This document shows, piece by piece, positions 26,938-37,985 of a DNA stretch of 64,000 nucleotides; positions within the stretch are counted from its first letter, which is position 1, and every line of letters begins with the position of its first letter. Made by a program: the position numbers and the translations under genes. Source of the stretch: [Bacillus] enclensis (GTDB lineage Bacteria; Bacillota; Bacilli; Bacillales; Bacillaceae_B); contig NZ_KQ758483.1 of NCBI RefSeq assembly GCF_001456935.1, positions 434,001-498,000 of the forward strand. The letters are read 5' to 3'. Below the pieces are notes generated by a model. That model was not told where the DNA came from, made no database searches, and saw only the letters and a list, made by a program, of their open reading frames with translations.

Positions 26938-27208
26938 CATAATAAAAGCTGGGATAGGGACAGTACGTTTCTACTTTTTATCCTATATAGCGAGCCGGGG
27001 ATGGTGGAAGCCCGGTAAGGAGATAGATGCGGAAGATCACCCTTGAGCTCCATGCATGAAATTATCCATCGAACCGGGATAACTAGTGTTTGGCGTTTAT
27101 TCACGTTACGAATGAAACGAGTGAAAATATCCCGTTGGATATTTTTATGAGGGTGGTACCGCGGGAAAGCTTTCTCGTCCCTTTTCAGGGATGAGAAAGC
27201 TTTTTTGT
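26938..27208 (+). ncRNA. T-box riboswitch upstream of ileS
   Basis: Leader RNA that binds uncharged tRNA and blocks termination. The hallmark T-box AGGGTGGTACCGCG is at about 27150-27163. It is followed by terminator arms AAGCTTTCTCGTCCC and GGGATGAGAAAGCTT plus TTTTTT, ending at about 27208. Stem I occupies about 26950-27080; an ATC at 27036-27038 in GGAAGATCACC is the likely isoleucine specifier. The 5' limit is approximate. Confidence 0.95.
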
Positions 27209-27282
27209 TGTTCTGATATGATTAAACACGTACCAAAGTAGAAAAAATGGCAATAACGATCATGCTGAAGGAGGATATAGCT

Positions 27283-30054
27283 ATGGAATATAAAGAAACA
27301 TTATTAATGCCGAAAACAGAGTTCCCGATGAGAGGGAACCTGCCTAAAAGAGAACCTGAAACACAACAGAAGTGGGAAGAGATGGATATTTATAAGAAGG
27401 TACAAGAACGCACACAGGGACGTCCTCTGTTTGTCCTTCACGACGGTCCTCCCTATGCAAATGGGAACCTCCACATGGGGCATGCCCTGAATAAGATCTT
27501 GAAGGACTTTATCGTACGGTACAAATCGATGAACGGTTTCCACGCACCATATGTGCCGGGATGGGATACGCACGGTCTTCCAATCGAGCAGGCACTTACG
27601 AATAAAGGGGTAAAAAGAAAAGAAATGACTGTTGCGGAATTCCGTAAGTTATGTGAAGAATACGCATATGAGCAAGTTGATATCCAACGAACTCAATTCA
27701 AACAGCTTGGCGTCCGCGGAGACTGGGAAAATCCTTATATTACGTTAAAACCTGAATACGAGGCACAGCAAATCAAGGTGTTCGGTGATATGGCGAAAAA
27801 AGGATATATTTATAAGGGGAAAAAACCTGTATACTGGTCTCCTTCCAGTGAATCCGCTCTGGCAGAAGCTGAAATTGAATACCAGGATAAGCGGTCCCCG
27901 TCCATTTATGTTGGATTCAATGTGACTGATGGAAATGGAATCCTAGAAGAAGGAACTCAGTTCATTATCTGGACGACAACCCCGTGGACGATTCCGGCGA
28001 ATCTTGGGATCGCGGTTCATCAGGATCTCACATACGTAGTAGTATCAATCAATGACAACTCCTATGTAGTAGCCGAAGATCTGCTTGAGGATGTTGCAGA
28101 AACCCTCGAATGGGCAGATTACAATGTAACGAAAAAAGTCAAAGGCGCCGAACTTGAGCGTTTGAAAGCGAAACATCCGCTTTATGACCGTGAATCACTT
28201 GTAATCCTTGGTGATCATGTTACAACAGACTCAGGTACAGGCTGTGTACACACTGCTCCGGGTCATGGGGAAGACGACTTCCTTGTCGGTAAAAAGTACG
28301 GATTGGACGTCTTGTGCCCTGTCGACGATAAGGGTGTAATGACTTCTGAAGCACCAGGATTTGAAGGTTTATTCTATGACAAAGCTAATAAACCTATTAC
28401 TGAAAAGCTTGAGGAAGCCGGGGCATTATTGAAGCTGAACTTTATCACACACTCTTACCCTCATGACTGGCGTACGAAAAAGCCGGTTATCTTCAGAGCG
28501 ACAGCACAATGGTTCGCATCAATTGATAAGTTCCGTGATGAGCTGCTGCAGGCTGTCAAGGATACGAAGTGGGTGCCAAACTGGGGTGAAACACGCCTCT
28601 TCAATATGGTAAGGGACCGCGGTGACTGGTGTATTTCAAGACAGCGTGCATGGGGCGTCCCAATCCCGGTATTCTACGCTGAAAACGGCGAGGAAATCAT
28701 CACGGATGAAACGATTGATCATGTGTCTGCATTATTCAGCAAGCACGGTTCTAATATCTGGTTTGAGAATGAAGCAAAGGATCTTCTGCCAGAAGGCTTC
28801 ACTCATGAAGGAAGTCCGAATGGCCGGTTCACGAAAGAACAGGACATCATGGATGTGTGGTTTGACTCAGGTTCTTCGCACCAGGCAGTACTTGAAGCCC
28901 GTGATGACCTGCAGCGTCCTGCAGACCTTTACCTTGAGGGGTCCGATCAATATCGCGGCTGGTTCAACTCATCACTTACGACAGGTGTGGCGGTCACAGG
29001 AAAAGCACCTTATAAAGGGGTACTGAGCCACGGATTCGCACTTGACGGAGAAGGAAGAAAGATGAGTAAATCACTTGGAAACGTAGTAGTACCGGAAAAA
29101 GTCATGAAACAGCTCGGTGCGGATATCCTCCGCCTATGGGTGGCTTCAGTTGATTATCAATCAGATGTACGCGTATCTGATTCGATTTTAAAACAAGTGG
29201 CTGAAGTATACAGGAAGATCCGCAATACGTATCGATTCCTCCTCGGTAACCTGGCTGACTTCGATCCAAAAGCCAATAAAGTATCATATGAGGATCTTCG
29301 TGAAGTTGATCAGTTCATGATGGTCAAACTGAATGACCTGGTCAAAAATGTGAAGAAATCATATGACAATTATGAATTTGCAAGCATCTACCATGCGGTC
29401 AACAACTTCTGTACTTTGGATTTAAGCTCATTCTATCTAGATTTTGCAAAAGATGTCCTGTACATCGAAGCTGAAGATAACTATGAGAGAAGAGCGATGC
29501 AGACTGTGTTATATGAAGCGTTGGTTGTTCTTGCGAAATTGATGTCACCGATTCTTTCTCATACAGCAGACGAAGTGTGGGCTCATGTCCCTGGAGTAGA
29601 AGGAGAAAGTGTACAATTAACGGATATGCCTGAATGGAAGGAAATCCCTAATGCCGAAGAGCTTAAAACAAAATGGAACGCATTCCTTGAAATTCGTGAT
29701 GATGTATTAAAAGCTCTGGAAGAAGCGCGTAATCAAAAGGTGATCGGAAAATCATTAACGGCAAAAGTGACTCTTTACGTAAATGATGAAACTCAATCTT
29801 TACTTAACTCCATTTCAGAGGATCTGAAACAATTATTCATCGTTTCAGCCATAGAAGTCGGCGGTGAAGCAGCTGATGCACCTGAACATGCATTGACAGT
29901 CGGACAAAACAAGATTGTCGTCGAAAAAGCTGAAGGCGAAACATGTGCCCGCTGCTGGGTAGTCACTCCGACAGTAGGGGAAGACAAAGATCACCCCGAA
30001 CTATGCACGCGTTGTGCTTCCGTTGTGAAAGAAAATTATTCTCATCTAGCATAA
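27283..30054 (+). CDS. ileS: Isoleucyl-tRNA synthetase
   Basis: Class Ia synthetase charging tRNA-Ile. The 923-residue product has the HIGH-type motif HMGH at 64-67, a CP1 editing domain with [12 protein letters not shown], the KMSKS motif at 593-597, and a C-terminal zinc-binding stretch (CARCW and CTRC). ATG at 27283 ([19 protein letters not shown]) matches homologues and has AAGGAGG upstream; an in-frame ATG at 27247 is not supported. The T-box leader controls it by uncharged tRNA-Ile. A terminator follows. Confidence 0.98.
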   Translation: MEYKETLLMPKTEFPMRGNLPKREPETQQKWEEMDIYKKVQERTQGRPLFVLHDGPPYANGNLHMGHALNKILKDFIVRYKSMNGFHAPYVPGWDTHGLPIEQALTNKGVKRKEMTVAEFRKLCEEYAYEQVDIQRTQFKQLGVRGDWENPYITLKPEYEAQQIKVFGDMAKKGYIYKGKKPVYWSPSSESALAEAEIEYQDKRSPSIYVGFNVTDGNGILEEGTQFIIWTTTPWTIPANLGIAVHQDLTYVVVSINDNSYVVAEDLLEDVAETLEWADYNVTKKVKGAELERLKAKHPLYDRESLVILGDHVTTDSGTGCVHTAPGHGEDDFLVGKKYGLDVLCPVDDKGVMTSEAPGFEGLFYDKANKPITEKLEEAGALLKLNFITHSYPHDWRTKKPVIFRATAQWFASIDKFRDELLQAVKDTKWVPNWGETRLFNMVRDRGDWCISRQRAWGVPIPVFYAENGEEIITDETIDHVSALFSKHGSNIWFENEAKDLLPEGFTHEGSPNGRFTKEQDIMDVWFDSGSSHQAVLEARDDLQRPADLYLEGSDQYRGWFNSSLTTGVAVTGKAPYKGVLSHGFALDGEGRKMSKSLGNVVVPEKVMKQLGADILRLWVASVDYQSDVRVSDSILKQVAEVYRKIRNTYRFLLGNLADFDPKANKVSYEDLREVDQFMMVKLNDLVKNVKKSYDNYEFASIYHAVNNFCTLDLSSFYLDFAKDVLYIEAEDNYERRAMQTVLYEALVVLAKLMSPILSHTADEVWAHVPGVEGESVQLTDMPEWKEIPNAEELKTKWNAFLEIRDDVLKALEEARNQKVIGKSLTAKVTLYVNDETQSLLNSISEDLKQLFIVSAIEVGGEAADAPEHALTVGQNKIVVEKAEGETCARCWVVTPTVGEDKDHPELCTRCASVVKENYSHLA

Positions 30055-30096
30055 AATATATGTTAGTGATTGGAAAATAAAGTGTCTTGGTCTTAG

Positions 30097-30148
30097 CAAA
30101 ACCCTAACTAATTTGCCTCAGGTATGCAAAATAGTTAGGGTTTTTTTG
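30097..30148 (+). terminator. Terminator after ileS
   Basis: AAACCCTAACTA pairs with TAGTTAGGGTTT, extended by ATTTGC/GCAAAA pairing in the loop, and is followed by a T-run. Confidence 0.9.
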
Positions 30149-30189
30149 TTTAAATGTACAGTTAAATGTTAGCTCTTTCCAGCGGTTGA

Positions 30190-30426
30190 TTGGAGTGTAA
30201 GACGAAGACTCCTGCGGGTAGAGTAGCTTATAAGAAAAGCGAAAGGGCTTTGTTCAGAGGCGGGGGGCATAAGACGAGGCGGCCTGGAAGGCGCTCTTTG
30301 CCTTCTTGGCCGGTTTGGCTTATGACCTGTGCCTCTAAGCCCTGCAGCTGGACAGGTGAGAACCCGCAGGAGCGCAAGCTCTGAGGAGGCTCACGGGCTA
30401 CCCGCGGAAAGCGAAGTCTTGCACGC
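30190..30426. repeat. Composite interspersed repeat, copy 1
   Basis: Outer parts match a repeat at 46298-46425: GACTCCTGCGGG...GAGTAGCTTAT at the left and GAGGAGGCTCACGGGCTACC with CGCGGAAAGCG and GTCTTGCACG at the right. About 120 bp are inserted in the loop. The insert forms its own nested hairpin: AGAGGC with GCCTCT, CATAAG with CTTATG, CGGCC with GGCCG, GAAGGC with GCCTTC. No reading frame here is convincing. With the flanks it fills the 450-bp gap between ileS and the next gene. Confidence 0.85.
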
Positions 30427-30600
30427 ATTAGCGGAATTGCAACAGAACCATTTATGTTTTGGCTTTATTAAGCATGAAATCATTGACATATTTCTTTAAA
30501 TGGCGCAGTTATGTCATCGGCAGGCACAATTCCATAATTACTATATCTTGCAAGACAACTTTATTTTTCTTTCCTCCATACTATAAATGGAGGGATCAAG

Positions 30601-30888
30601 ATGACATATGACCGATACACATCCATCATTCAGGAATTGACAGCATCTTTAAAAGAGCTGGAGGCAAGTCGATCTCAACACCCGTTAATACAACATTTTA
30701 TTAAAGAGGAAATTTCAGATGTGAAACACGCGCTTCATCTTGCTTCTCAGGATCGTTTCGGACTATGTGAGATGAGCGGTGAAGAAATTCCCTTTGACCT
30801 GATTAAGATGAACCCGACTGTTACTTCATTGCGAGAGGCTAATGAATGGAGGCAATACGGGAAAATCCATGTGGGAAGGCAATCATAA
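30601..30888 (+). CDS. Short DksA/TraR-like protein (YlyA-like)
   Basis: Protein of 95 residues. Residues about 58-80, FGLCEMSGEEIPFDLIKMNPT, resemble the DksA/TraR zinc-finger region, but only one cysteine remains, so zinc binding is unlikely. The N-terminal part is a predicted helix. In B. subtilis the corresponding place between ileS and lspA holds ylyA, a DksA-like gene reported to affect RNA polymerase during late sporulation; this protein is probably its shortened counterpart. ATG at 30601 has GGAGGGATC upstream. Equivalence is inferred from position and motif. Confidence 0.7.
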   Translation: MTYDRYTSIIQELTASLKELEASRSQHPLIQHFIKEEISDVKHALHLASQDRFGLCEMSGEEIPFDLIKMNPTVTSLREANEWRQYGKIHVGRQS

Positions 30889-30912
30889 AACCATCTTTTC
30901 TCGCGGATTAAG

Positions 30913-30941
30913 TGTCTTTATTCTATTGTTTATGCTAAAAT
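30913..30941 (+). promoter_or_regulatory. Candidate extended -10 promoter for lspA
   Basis: TGCTAAAAT at 30933-30941 is an extended -10 element (TG, one base, TAAAAT) 40 bp before lspA. The -35 region is poor. Confidence 0.35.
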
Positions 30942-30980
30942 GCAAAGGTAATCATTTCTTACGATGTGGAGGTTGCCTTT

Positions 30981-31481
30981 GTGTTTTATTATTTAGTGGC
31001 TTTGGTTGTAATTGGATTGGATCAGCTGACGAAGTGGTTGGTTGTGAAAAAGATGCAAGAAGGGGAAAGTATAGAAATCATTCAAAACGTTTTCTACTTG
31101 ACTTCTCATCGGAATCAAGGTGCAGCATGGGGAATACTCCAGGGGCAAATGTGGTTTTTTTACATTATTACGTTAGTAGTAATTGTGGGAATTGTGTATT
31201 ATATGCAGGTCCATGCGAAAGGTAAGGCTTTATTCAGTATAAGCCTCGCATTTATGCTTGGGGGGGCAATTGGAAACTTTATTGACCGTATCTTCCGAAA
31301 AGAAGTTGTCGATTTTTTAAATACATATATTTTTTCCTATGATTTTCCGATATTCAATATTGCCGATGCAGCATTGACAATCGGAGTGGCACTATTAATC
31401 ATATACATGTATCTGGACGAACGAAAAGCAAAGAAGGAGAAACAAAATGGAAGTAATTCAACATATCATACAACAGAATGA
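30981..31481 (+). CDS. lspA: Lipoprotein signal peptidase LspA
   Basis: Membrane aspartic protease that removes signal peptides from diacylglyceryl-prolipoproteins. The 166-residue product has four membrane spans. The catalytic aspartates lie in [10 protein letters not shown] and [18 protein letters not shown] and [12 protein letters not shown] are also conserved. GTG at 30981 has GGAGG eight bases upstream and gives MFYYLVALV like homologues; an in-frame GTG at 30966 overlaps the ribosome site. Its 3' end overlaps rluD by 35 bases. Confidence 0.94.
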   Translation: MFYYLVALVVIGLDQLTKWLVVKKMQEGESIEIIQNVFYLTSHRNQGAAWGILQGQMWFFYIITLVVIVGIVYYMQVHAKGKALFSISLAFMLGGAIGNFIDRIFRKEVVDFLNTYIFSYDFPIFNIADAALTIGVALLIIYMYLDERKAKKEKQNGSNSTYHTTE

Positions 31482-32358
31482 GCAGGGTGAACGGATCGAT
31501 AAGATAGTAAGCGGACTGAATAAAGAATGGTCCCGATCACAGGTCCAGCAGTGGATCAAGGACGGACACATCAAAGTTGATGAAGAAAAGGTCAAGCCAA
31601 ACTTTAAATGTCCTGCTGAATCAACAATCACAGTCACGATTCCAGAACCCGAGGGACTTGATGTCGAACCTGAGAATCTTCATCTGGATATTGCTTATGA
31701 GGATTCGGATGTCATTGTAGTGAATAAGCCAAAGGGGATGGTTGTCCATCCCGCACCAGGCCATTATTCCGGTACGATGGTGAATGGACTTATGTATCAT
31801 TGTAAAGATCTTTCCGGTATCAATGGTGTATTAAGACCCGGAATCGTGCATCGGATCGATAAGGATACATCCGGTTTATTGATGGTTGCAAAAAATGACC
31901 TGGCACATGAACATCTGGTCAATCAGCTGGTGGCAAAGACGGTAACGAGAAAATACACAGCAATCGTCCACGGGACCATCCCTCATGAATACGGGACAAT
32001 TGATGCTCCGATCGGCAGGGACCCCAAAGACCGCCAGAGTATGACGGTGGTGGACAATGGAAAGAATGCCGTCACTCACTTTAAAGTATTGGAGCGTTTC
32101 AAGGACTTTACATTGGTTCAGTGTGAACTCGAAACCGGCCGCACCCATCAAATTCGTGTCCATATGAAGTATATAGGTTATCCGCTCGCCGGAGACCCTA
32201 AATATGGTCCACGCAAAACGTTAAATATAAATGGACAGGCGCTCCATGCCGGAGTTCTCGGCTTCAACCACCCAAGGACTGAGGAATATATGGAATTCCA
32301 GGCTGAGCTTCCAAAGGAATTCGAGCAGTTGTTAGCACAGTTGAAAAATAACCATTGA
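31447..32358 (+). CDS. rluD: 23S rRNA pseudouridine synthase, RluD family
   Basis: Pseudouridine synthase of 303 residues (ylyB in B. subtilis). An N-terminal S4 domain (about 12-75: [18 protein letters not shown]) precedes the catalytic domain with [12 protein letters not shown] near residues 137-148, whose first Asp is the nucleophile. RTHQIRVHM is also conserved. ATG at 31447 has GAAGGAG upstream inside lspA, so the overlap looks real. The pyr promoter overlaps its last codons. The exact rRNA target cannot be read from sequence. Confidence 0.92.
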   Translation: MEVIQHIIQQNEQGERIDKIVSGLNKEWSRSQVQQWIKDGHIKVDEEKVKPNFKCPAESTITVTIPEPEGLDVEPENLHLDIAYEDSDVIVVNKPKGMVVHPAPGHYSGTMVNGLMYHCKDLSGINGVLRPGIVHRIDKDTSGLLMVAKNDLAHEHLVNQLVAKTVTRKYTAIVHGTIPHEYGTIDAPIGRDPKDRQSMTVVDNGKNAVTHFKVLERFKDFTLVQCELETGRTHQIRVHMKYIGYPLAGDPKYGPRKTLNINGQALHAGVLGFNHPRTEEYMEFQAELPKEFEQLLAQLKNNH

Positions 32359-32383
32359 CAAACGTGGAGACAACCTGTACCAT
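32355..32383 (+). promoter_or_regulatory. pyr operon promoter
   Basis: TTGACA, a 17-bp spacer and TACCAT, the -35 overlapping the rluD stop. It is the only good sigma-A promoter before pyrR and would drive the ten-gene operon. Confidence 0.75.
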
Positions 32384-32399
32384 TTAGTTAATTGAATAA

Positions 32400-33091
<692 letters not shown>

Positions 33092-33097
33092 AGCATA

Positions 33098-33204
33098 ATC
33101 CTTTTAAGATTGGTCCAGAGAGGCTGACAAAGGATGGGAATGATGGGCTGAATGCCTTCTTATACCCTCTTTGTACCCTCTTACAGGACAAAGAGGGTTT
33201 TTTT
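33098..33204 (+). promoter_or_regulatory. PyrR attenuator 2 (pyrR-pyrP)
   Basis: Binding hairpin at 33098-33135: ATCCTTT and AAAGGAT flank GGTCCAGAGAGGCTG. The terminator is ACCCTCTTTGT at 33164 with GACAAAGAGGGT ending at 33198, then a T-run. Confidence 0.94.
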
Positions 33205-33242
33205 ATGAAAAAAAGCAAACAGATTCAAGGGAGGAACAAGTA

Positions 33243-34574
33243 ATGAACGAAAATCAAAAAATAGTACTTGATGTAGAAGAAAGACCGAATCCTGGGAAAT
33301 GGCTGACACTAAGCATACAGCATCTTTTTGCCATGTTCGGAGCAACGGTCCTGGTTCCTTTCCTCGTAGGATTGAGCCCGGGTGTTGCCCTGATATCAAG
33401 CGGGTTGGGAACATTGGCATACCTGCTCATCACAAAAGGGAGAATCCCGGCTTACCTTGGATCATCCTTCGCCTTCATCGCACCGATCCTTGCAGCGAAA
33501 AGTCTTGGCGGGCCCCAGGCTGCCATGATGGGAAGCTTCCTGGCAGGGATTGTCTACGGAATCGTGGCACTTCTTATTTCAAAACTGGGATTAAAATGGC
33601 TGACCAGGATTCTGCCGCCGATTGTGGTAGGCCCTGTAATCATGGTCATCGGTCTTGGTCTTGCAGGTACTGCAGTAGACATGGCGATGTATAAGAACCC
33701 GGGTGCAGAGAATCTGGTATACAGCAATACGCACTTCATGGTCGCGCTGGCAACGCTCGCGATCACCATCATCTGCTCGATATATTTCAAAGGTTTCCTC
33801 GGGATGGTCCCGATTCTTGCAGGGATTGTCGGAGGCTACATCATAGCGGTATTCGCCGGGCTGGTTGACTTCCAAAAAGTCATCGACGCTCCATTCTTTC
33901 AGATGCCGGATTTCTTCATCCCGTTTGTTGACTACACGCCAAGCTTTTCTTGGGAAATCGTCTCCATCATGGTACCTGTCGCCTTAGTAACGCTCGCGGA
34001 GCATACGGGTGACCAGATGGTATTGAGCAAAGTGGTAGGCAGGAACTTTATCGAAAAGCCGGGACTGCACCGCTCGATTCTCGGAGACGGGGTTGCAACT
34101 GTGATTGCATCCATGCTCGGAGGACCTCCTAATACTACTTATGGGGAAAACATCGGAGTCCTGGCAATAACACGGGTTTACAGCGTATTCGTCATCGCCG
34201 GGGCCGCGGTGCTTGCAGTCACATTCGGGTTCATCGGAAAAATCACGGCACTGATCGGCTCGATTCCATCAGCAGTAATGGGCGGTGTCTCCATCCTTCT
34301 TTTCGGAATCATCGCCTCCAGCGGGCTCCGGATGCTGATCGACAACAAAGTGGACCTTGGGAACAAACGCAACTTGGTGATTTCTTCAGTCATTCTAGTC
34401 ATCGGTGTCGGCGGAGCGTTCGTAAAAGTGAGCGATGAAGTTTCACTATCGGGAATGGCACTGGCCGCGATTGTCGGAGTAGTATTGAACCTGGTCTTAC
34501 CGGGAAGAGAAGAAAGTGAAGGAAACCAAAATTTATTCGAAGAAGAACAATCTTCAAAAAGTGAAGTCGCATAG
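33243..34574 (+). CDS. pyrP: Uracil permease PyrP
   Basis: Proton-coupled NCS2-family uracil importer with about 12-14 membrane spans. The 443-residue product has SIQHLFAMFGATVLVP, the substrate motif LAEHTGDQM near 260-268, and GGPPNTTYGENIGV. ATG at 33243 (MNENQKIVLDVEE) has GGGAGG upstream; the frame open from 33171 runs over the attenuator terminator and is rejected. It is second in the operon, letting cells salvage uracil under the same PyrR control. Confidence 0.95.
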   Translation: MNENQKIVLDVEERPNPGKWLTLSIQHLFAMFGATVLVPFLVGLSPGVALISSGLGTLAYLLITKGRIPAYLGSSFAFIAPILAAKSLGGPQAAMMGSFLAGIVYGIVALLISKLGLKWLTRILPPIVVGPVIMVIGLGLAGTAVDMAMYKNPGAENLVYSNTHFMVALATLAITIICSIYFKGFLGMVPILAGIVGGYIIAVFAGLVDFQKVIDAPFFQMPDFFIPFVDYTPSFSWEIVSIMVPVALVTLAEHTGDQMVLSKVVGRNFIEKPGLHRSILGDGVATVIASMLGGPPNTTYGENIGVLAITRVYSVFVIAGAAVLAVTFGFIGKITALIGSIPSAVMGGVSILLFGIIASSGLRMLIDNKVDLGNKRNLVISSVILVIGVGGAFVKVSDEVSLSGMALAAIVGVVLNLVLPGREESEGNQNLFEEEQSSKSEVA

Positions 34575-34577
34575 AAA

Positions 34578-35595
<1,018 letters not shown>

Positions 35596-35610
35596 TAGGG
35601 GGAATGGCAG

Positions 35611-36897
35611 ATGAACTGGATCATACGGAATGCTAATATCATCAATGAAAATGAAGAAATGGTACAAATTGATTTAAAGGTACAAGGAAATAAAATTACC
35701 GCAATGGGTCCGGAGCTTGCAAGCGGTAATCACGAGGAATTCGAAGCTGAAGGATTATTGATTTCCCCTGGATTTGTCGACCTTCATGTTCACTTGAGAG
35801 AGCCTGGAGGAGAACATAAAGAAACAATCAAAACCGGGACTGCAGCAGCTGCAAAAGGGGGATTCACAACGATTGCGGCCATGCCTAATACGAGACCTGT
35901 ACCTGACTCGGAAGAAACACTTGCAGCCCTGAATGAAAAGATTACTGAAACTGCCAGCATACGTGTCCTCCCATACGCTGCAATCACTGAAAGGCAGGCG
36001 GGTAAGAAGCTGAATGACTTTAAAACACTGAAAGAGGAAGGGGGATTTGCCTTCACGGATGACGGTGTTGGCGTCCAGTCTGCAGGAATGATGCTTGAAG
36101 CGATGAAACAGGCAGCAGGCATCGGGGCCTCAATTGTCGCACACTGTGAAGAGAACACCCTCATCAACAAGGGAGCGGTGCACGAAGGCAAATTTTCACG
36201 GAAACATGAAATCGCTGGAATCCCCTCTGTATGCGAAGCCGTACATATTGCACGGGATGTGCTGCTGGCTGAAGCGGCAGGCGTTCATTATCATGTATGT
36301 CATATCTCAACAAAAGAATCGGTAAGGGTAGTGAGGGATGCCAAAAGGGCCGGCATCAATGTCACTGCTGAAGTAACACCCCACCATCTTATTCTTTGTG
36401 AAGATGATATACCGGGTCTGGATCCGAATTTTAAGATGAATCCACCGCTTCGAAGCAAAGAAGATCAAGAAGCGTTGATTGAAGGTTTATTGGATGGAAC
36501 GATTGATTTCATCGCGACTGACCATGCACCGCATACGAAAGCTGAAAAATCAGAGGGAATGCAGCTGGCGCCATTTGGGATTACAGGACTTGAAACTGCC
36601 TTTCCGCTTCTATATACAAACTTTGTCGATAAGGGAATTTTCACTCTGAAGCAGTTAATCGATTGGATGACTGTCAAACCAAGCAAGGCATTCAATCTTC
36701 CATTCGGACGCCTGGAAGTCGGAGGGGAAGCGGATTTCACCCTCGTTAACTTATCAGAAAAGAAAACAGTGGATCCCGATCAATTTTTATCAAAGGGAAA
36801 AAATACACCTTTCAAAGGCTGGGAATGCAAAGGTTGGCCTGCAGCTACATTTTATCAAGGATCACTTGTATGGGAAAAAGGAGGAAATGAAGAATGA
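35611..36897 (+). CDS. pyrC: Dihydroorotase
   Basis: Zinc amidohydrolase that cyclises carbamoyl aspartate to dihydroorotate. The 428-residue length fits class I enzymes. The metal motif is D57-L-H59-V-H61-L-R-E-P-G; further zinc ligands lie in VAHCEENTL and YHVCHIST, and DHAPHT carries the catalytic Asp. ATG at 35611 has GGGGGAATG upstream. It overlaps pyrAA by four bases. Confidence 0.97.
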   Translation: MNWIIRNANIINENEEMVQIDLKVQGNKITAMGPELASGNHEEFEAEGLLISPGFVDLHVHLREPGGEHKETIKTGTAAAAKGGFTTIAAMPNTRPVPDSEETLAALNEKITETASIRVLPYAAITERQAGKKLNDFKTLKEEGGFAFTDDGVGVQSAGMMLEAMKQAAGIGASIVAHCEENTLINKGAVHEGKFSRKHEIAGIPSVCEAVHIARDVLLAEAAGVHYHVCHISTKESVRVVRDAKRAGINVTAEVTPHHLILCEDDIPGLDPNFKMNPPLRSKEDQEALIEGLLDGTIDFIATDHAPHTKAEKSEGMQLAPFGITGLETAFPLLYTNFVDKGIFTLKQLIDWMTVKPSKAFNLPFGRLEVGGEADFTLVNLSEKKTVDPDQFLSKGKNTPFKGWECKGWPAATFYQGSLVWEKGGNEE

Positions 36898-37985
36898 AAA
36901 GAAAACTCATATTAGACGATGGAACAGTATTCATTGGAGAAGGCTTTGGAGCGAATGAAGAAACAATCGGAGAGGTTGTATTTAATACAAGTATGACCGG
37001 CTATCAGGAAATTCTCTCAGACCCCTCCTATTGCGGGCAGCTTGTAACGTTAACATATCCCCTGGTTGGAAACTACGGCATCAACAGGGACGACTTTGAA
37101 TCGATCACCCCTGCCATCAAAGCATTCATCGTAAGGGAAGAGGCTGACTTCGCTTCGAACTGGAGAAACGAATCAACACTTGATGAGCTGTTGAAAGTGA
37201 AAGGGATCCCGGGGCTTGCAGAAATAGATACGAGGAAACTGACACGTATCATCAGAAAGCATGGGGCAATGAAGGGGATCCTATGTTCAGCAGAAATGGA
37301 TACAGAGGAAATGCTTGAAAAACTGCATCGGACTCCATTAAGAAGAGACCAAGTAGAGCAGGTTTCGACTCAAACGGCTTATGCAAGCCCGGGAAGAGGG
37401 TTCAGGGTCGTCCTGATGGATTTCGGCATGAAGCACGGAATACTGAGGGAACTCAATAAACGTGATTGTGACGTCATTGTGGTCCCTTACGATACTTCAG
37501 CAGAAGAAATCCGCAGGCTGCAGCCGGACGGCATCATGCTGTCGAACGGACCGGGAGATCCGAAAGATGTCCCCCAGGCAATTGAAACAATCAAATCGCT
37601 GCTAGGGGAGATCCCGCTCTTTGGAATCTGCCTGGGACACCAGTTATTCGCACTGGCTTGCGGCGGGGATTCTTTCAAGATGAAGTTCGGACACCGCGGG
37701 GGCAACCACCCTGTCAAAGACTTGAAAACCGGGAAAGTGGCATTGACTTCGCAAAACCACGGTTATTCTGTGGATGAGAAATCACTCGCTGGTACGAGGA
37801 TCGAAGTCACTCATATTGCCATCAATGATGGTACGGTGGAAGGCTTGAAACATTTGGATTACCCTGCGTTCACGGTGCAATATCATCCAGAAGCCTCACC
37901 GGGGCCGGAGGATTCCAACTATCTATTCGATGATTTCATGAAATTAATGGAAGATGAAAAAAGAAAGGAGCTTCAACATGCCTAA
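36894..37985 (+). CDS. pyrAA: Carbamoyl-phosphate synthase small chain (pyrimidine-specific)
   Basis: Glutamine amidotransferase subunit that supplies ammonia for carbamoyl phosphate. The 363-residue product has the N-terminal CPSase domain ([21 protein letters not shown]) and a class I GATase with FGICLGHQL (nucleophile C246) and the [10 protein letters not shown] histidine. ATGA overlap with pyrC and eight-base overlap with pyrAB suggest translational coupling. As part of the pyr operon it is the pyrimidine-linked form. Confidence 0.96.
   Translation: MKRKLILDDGTVFIGEGFGANEETIGEVVFNTSMTGYQEILSDPSYCGQLVTLTYPLVGNYGINRDDFESITPAIKAFIVREEADFASNWRNESTLDELLKVKGIPGLAEIDTRKLTRIIRKHGAMKGILCSAEMDTEEMLEKLHRTPLRRDQVEQVSTQTAYASPGRGFRVVLMDFGMKHGILRELNKRDCDVIVVPYDTSAEEIRRLQPDGIMLSNGPGDPKDVPQAIETIKSLLGEIPLFGICLGHQLFALACGGDSFKMKFGHRGGNHPVKDLKTGKVALTSQNHGYSVDEKSLAGTRIEVTHIAINDGTVEGLKHLDYPAFTVQYHPEASPGPEDSNYLFDDFMKLMEDEKRKELQHA

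Noticed and set aside
30190-30384. 64-residue ORF in the composite repeat
   Set aside because: It lies wholly in nested inverted repeats, has no ribosome site and resembles no protein.
30842-31225. 127-residue ORF overlapping the DksA-like gene and lspA
   Set aside because: It is another frame of two well-supported genes.
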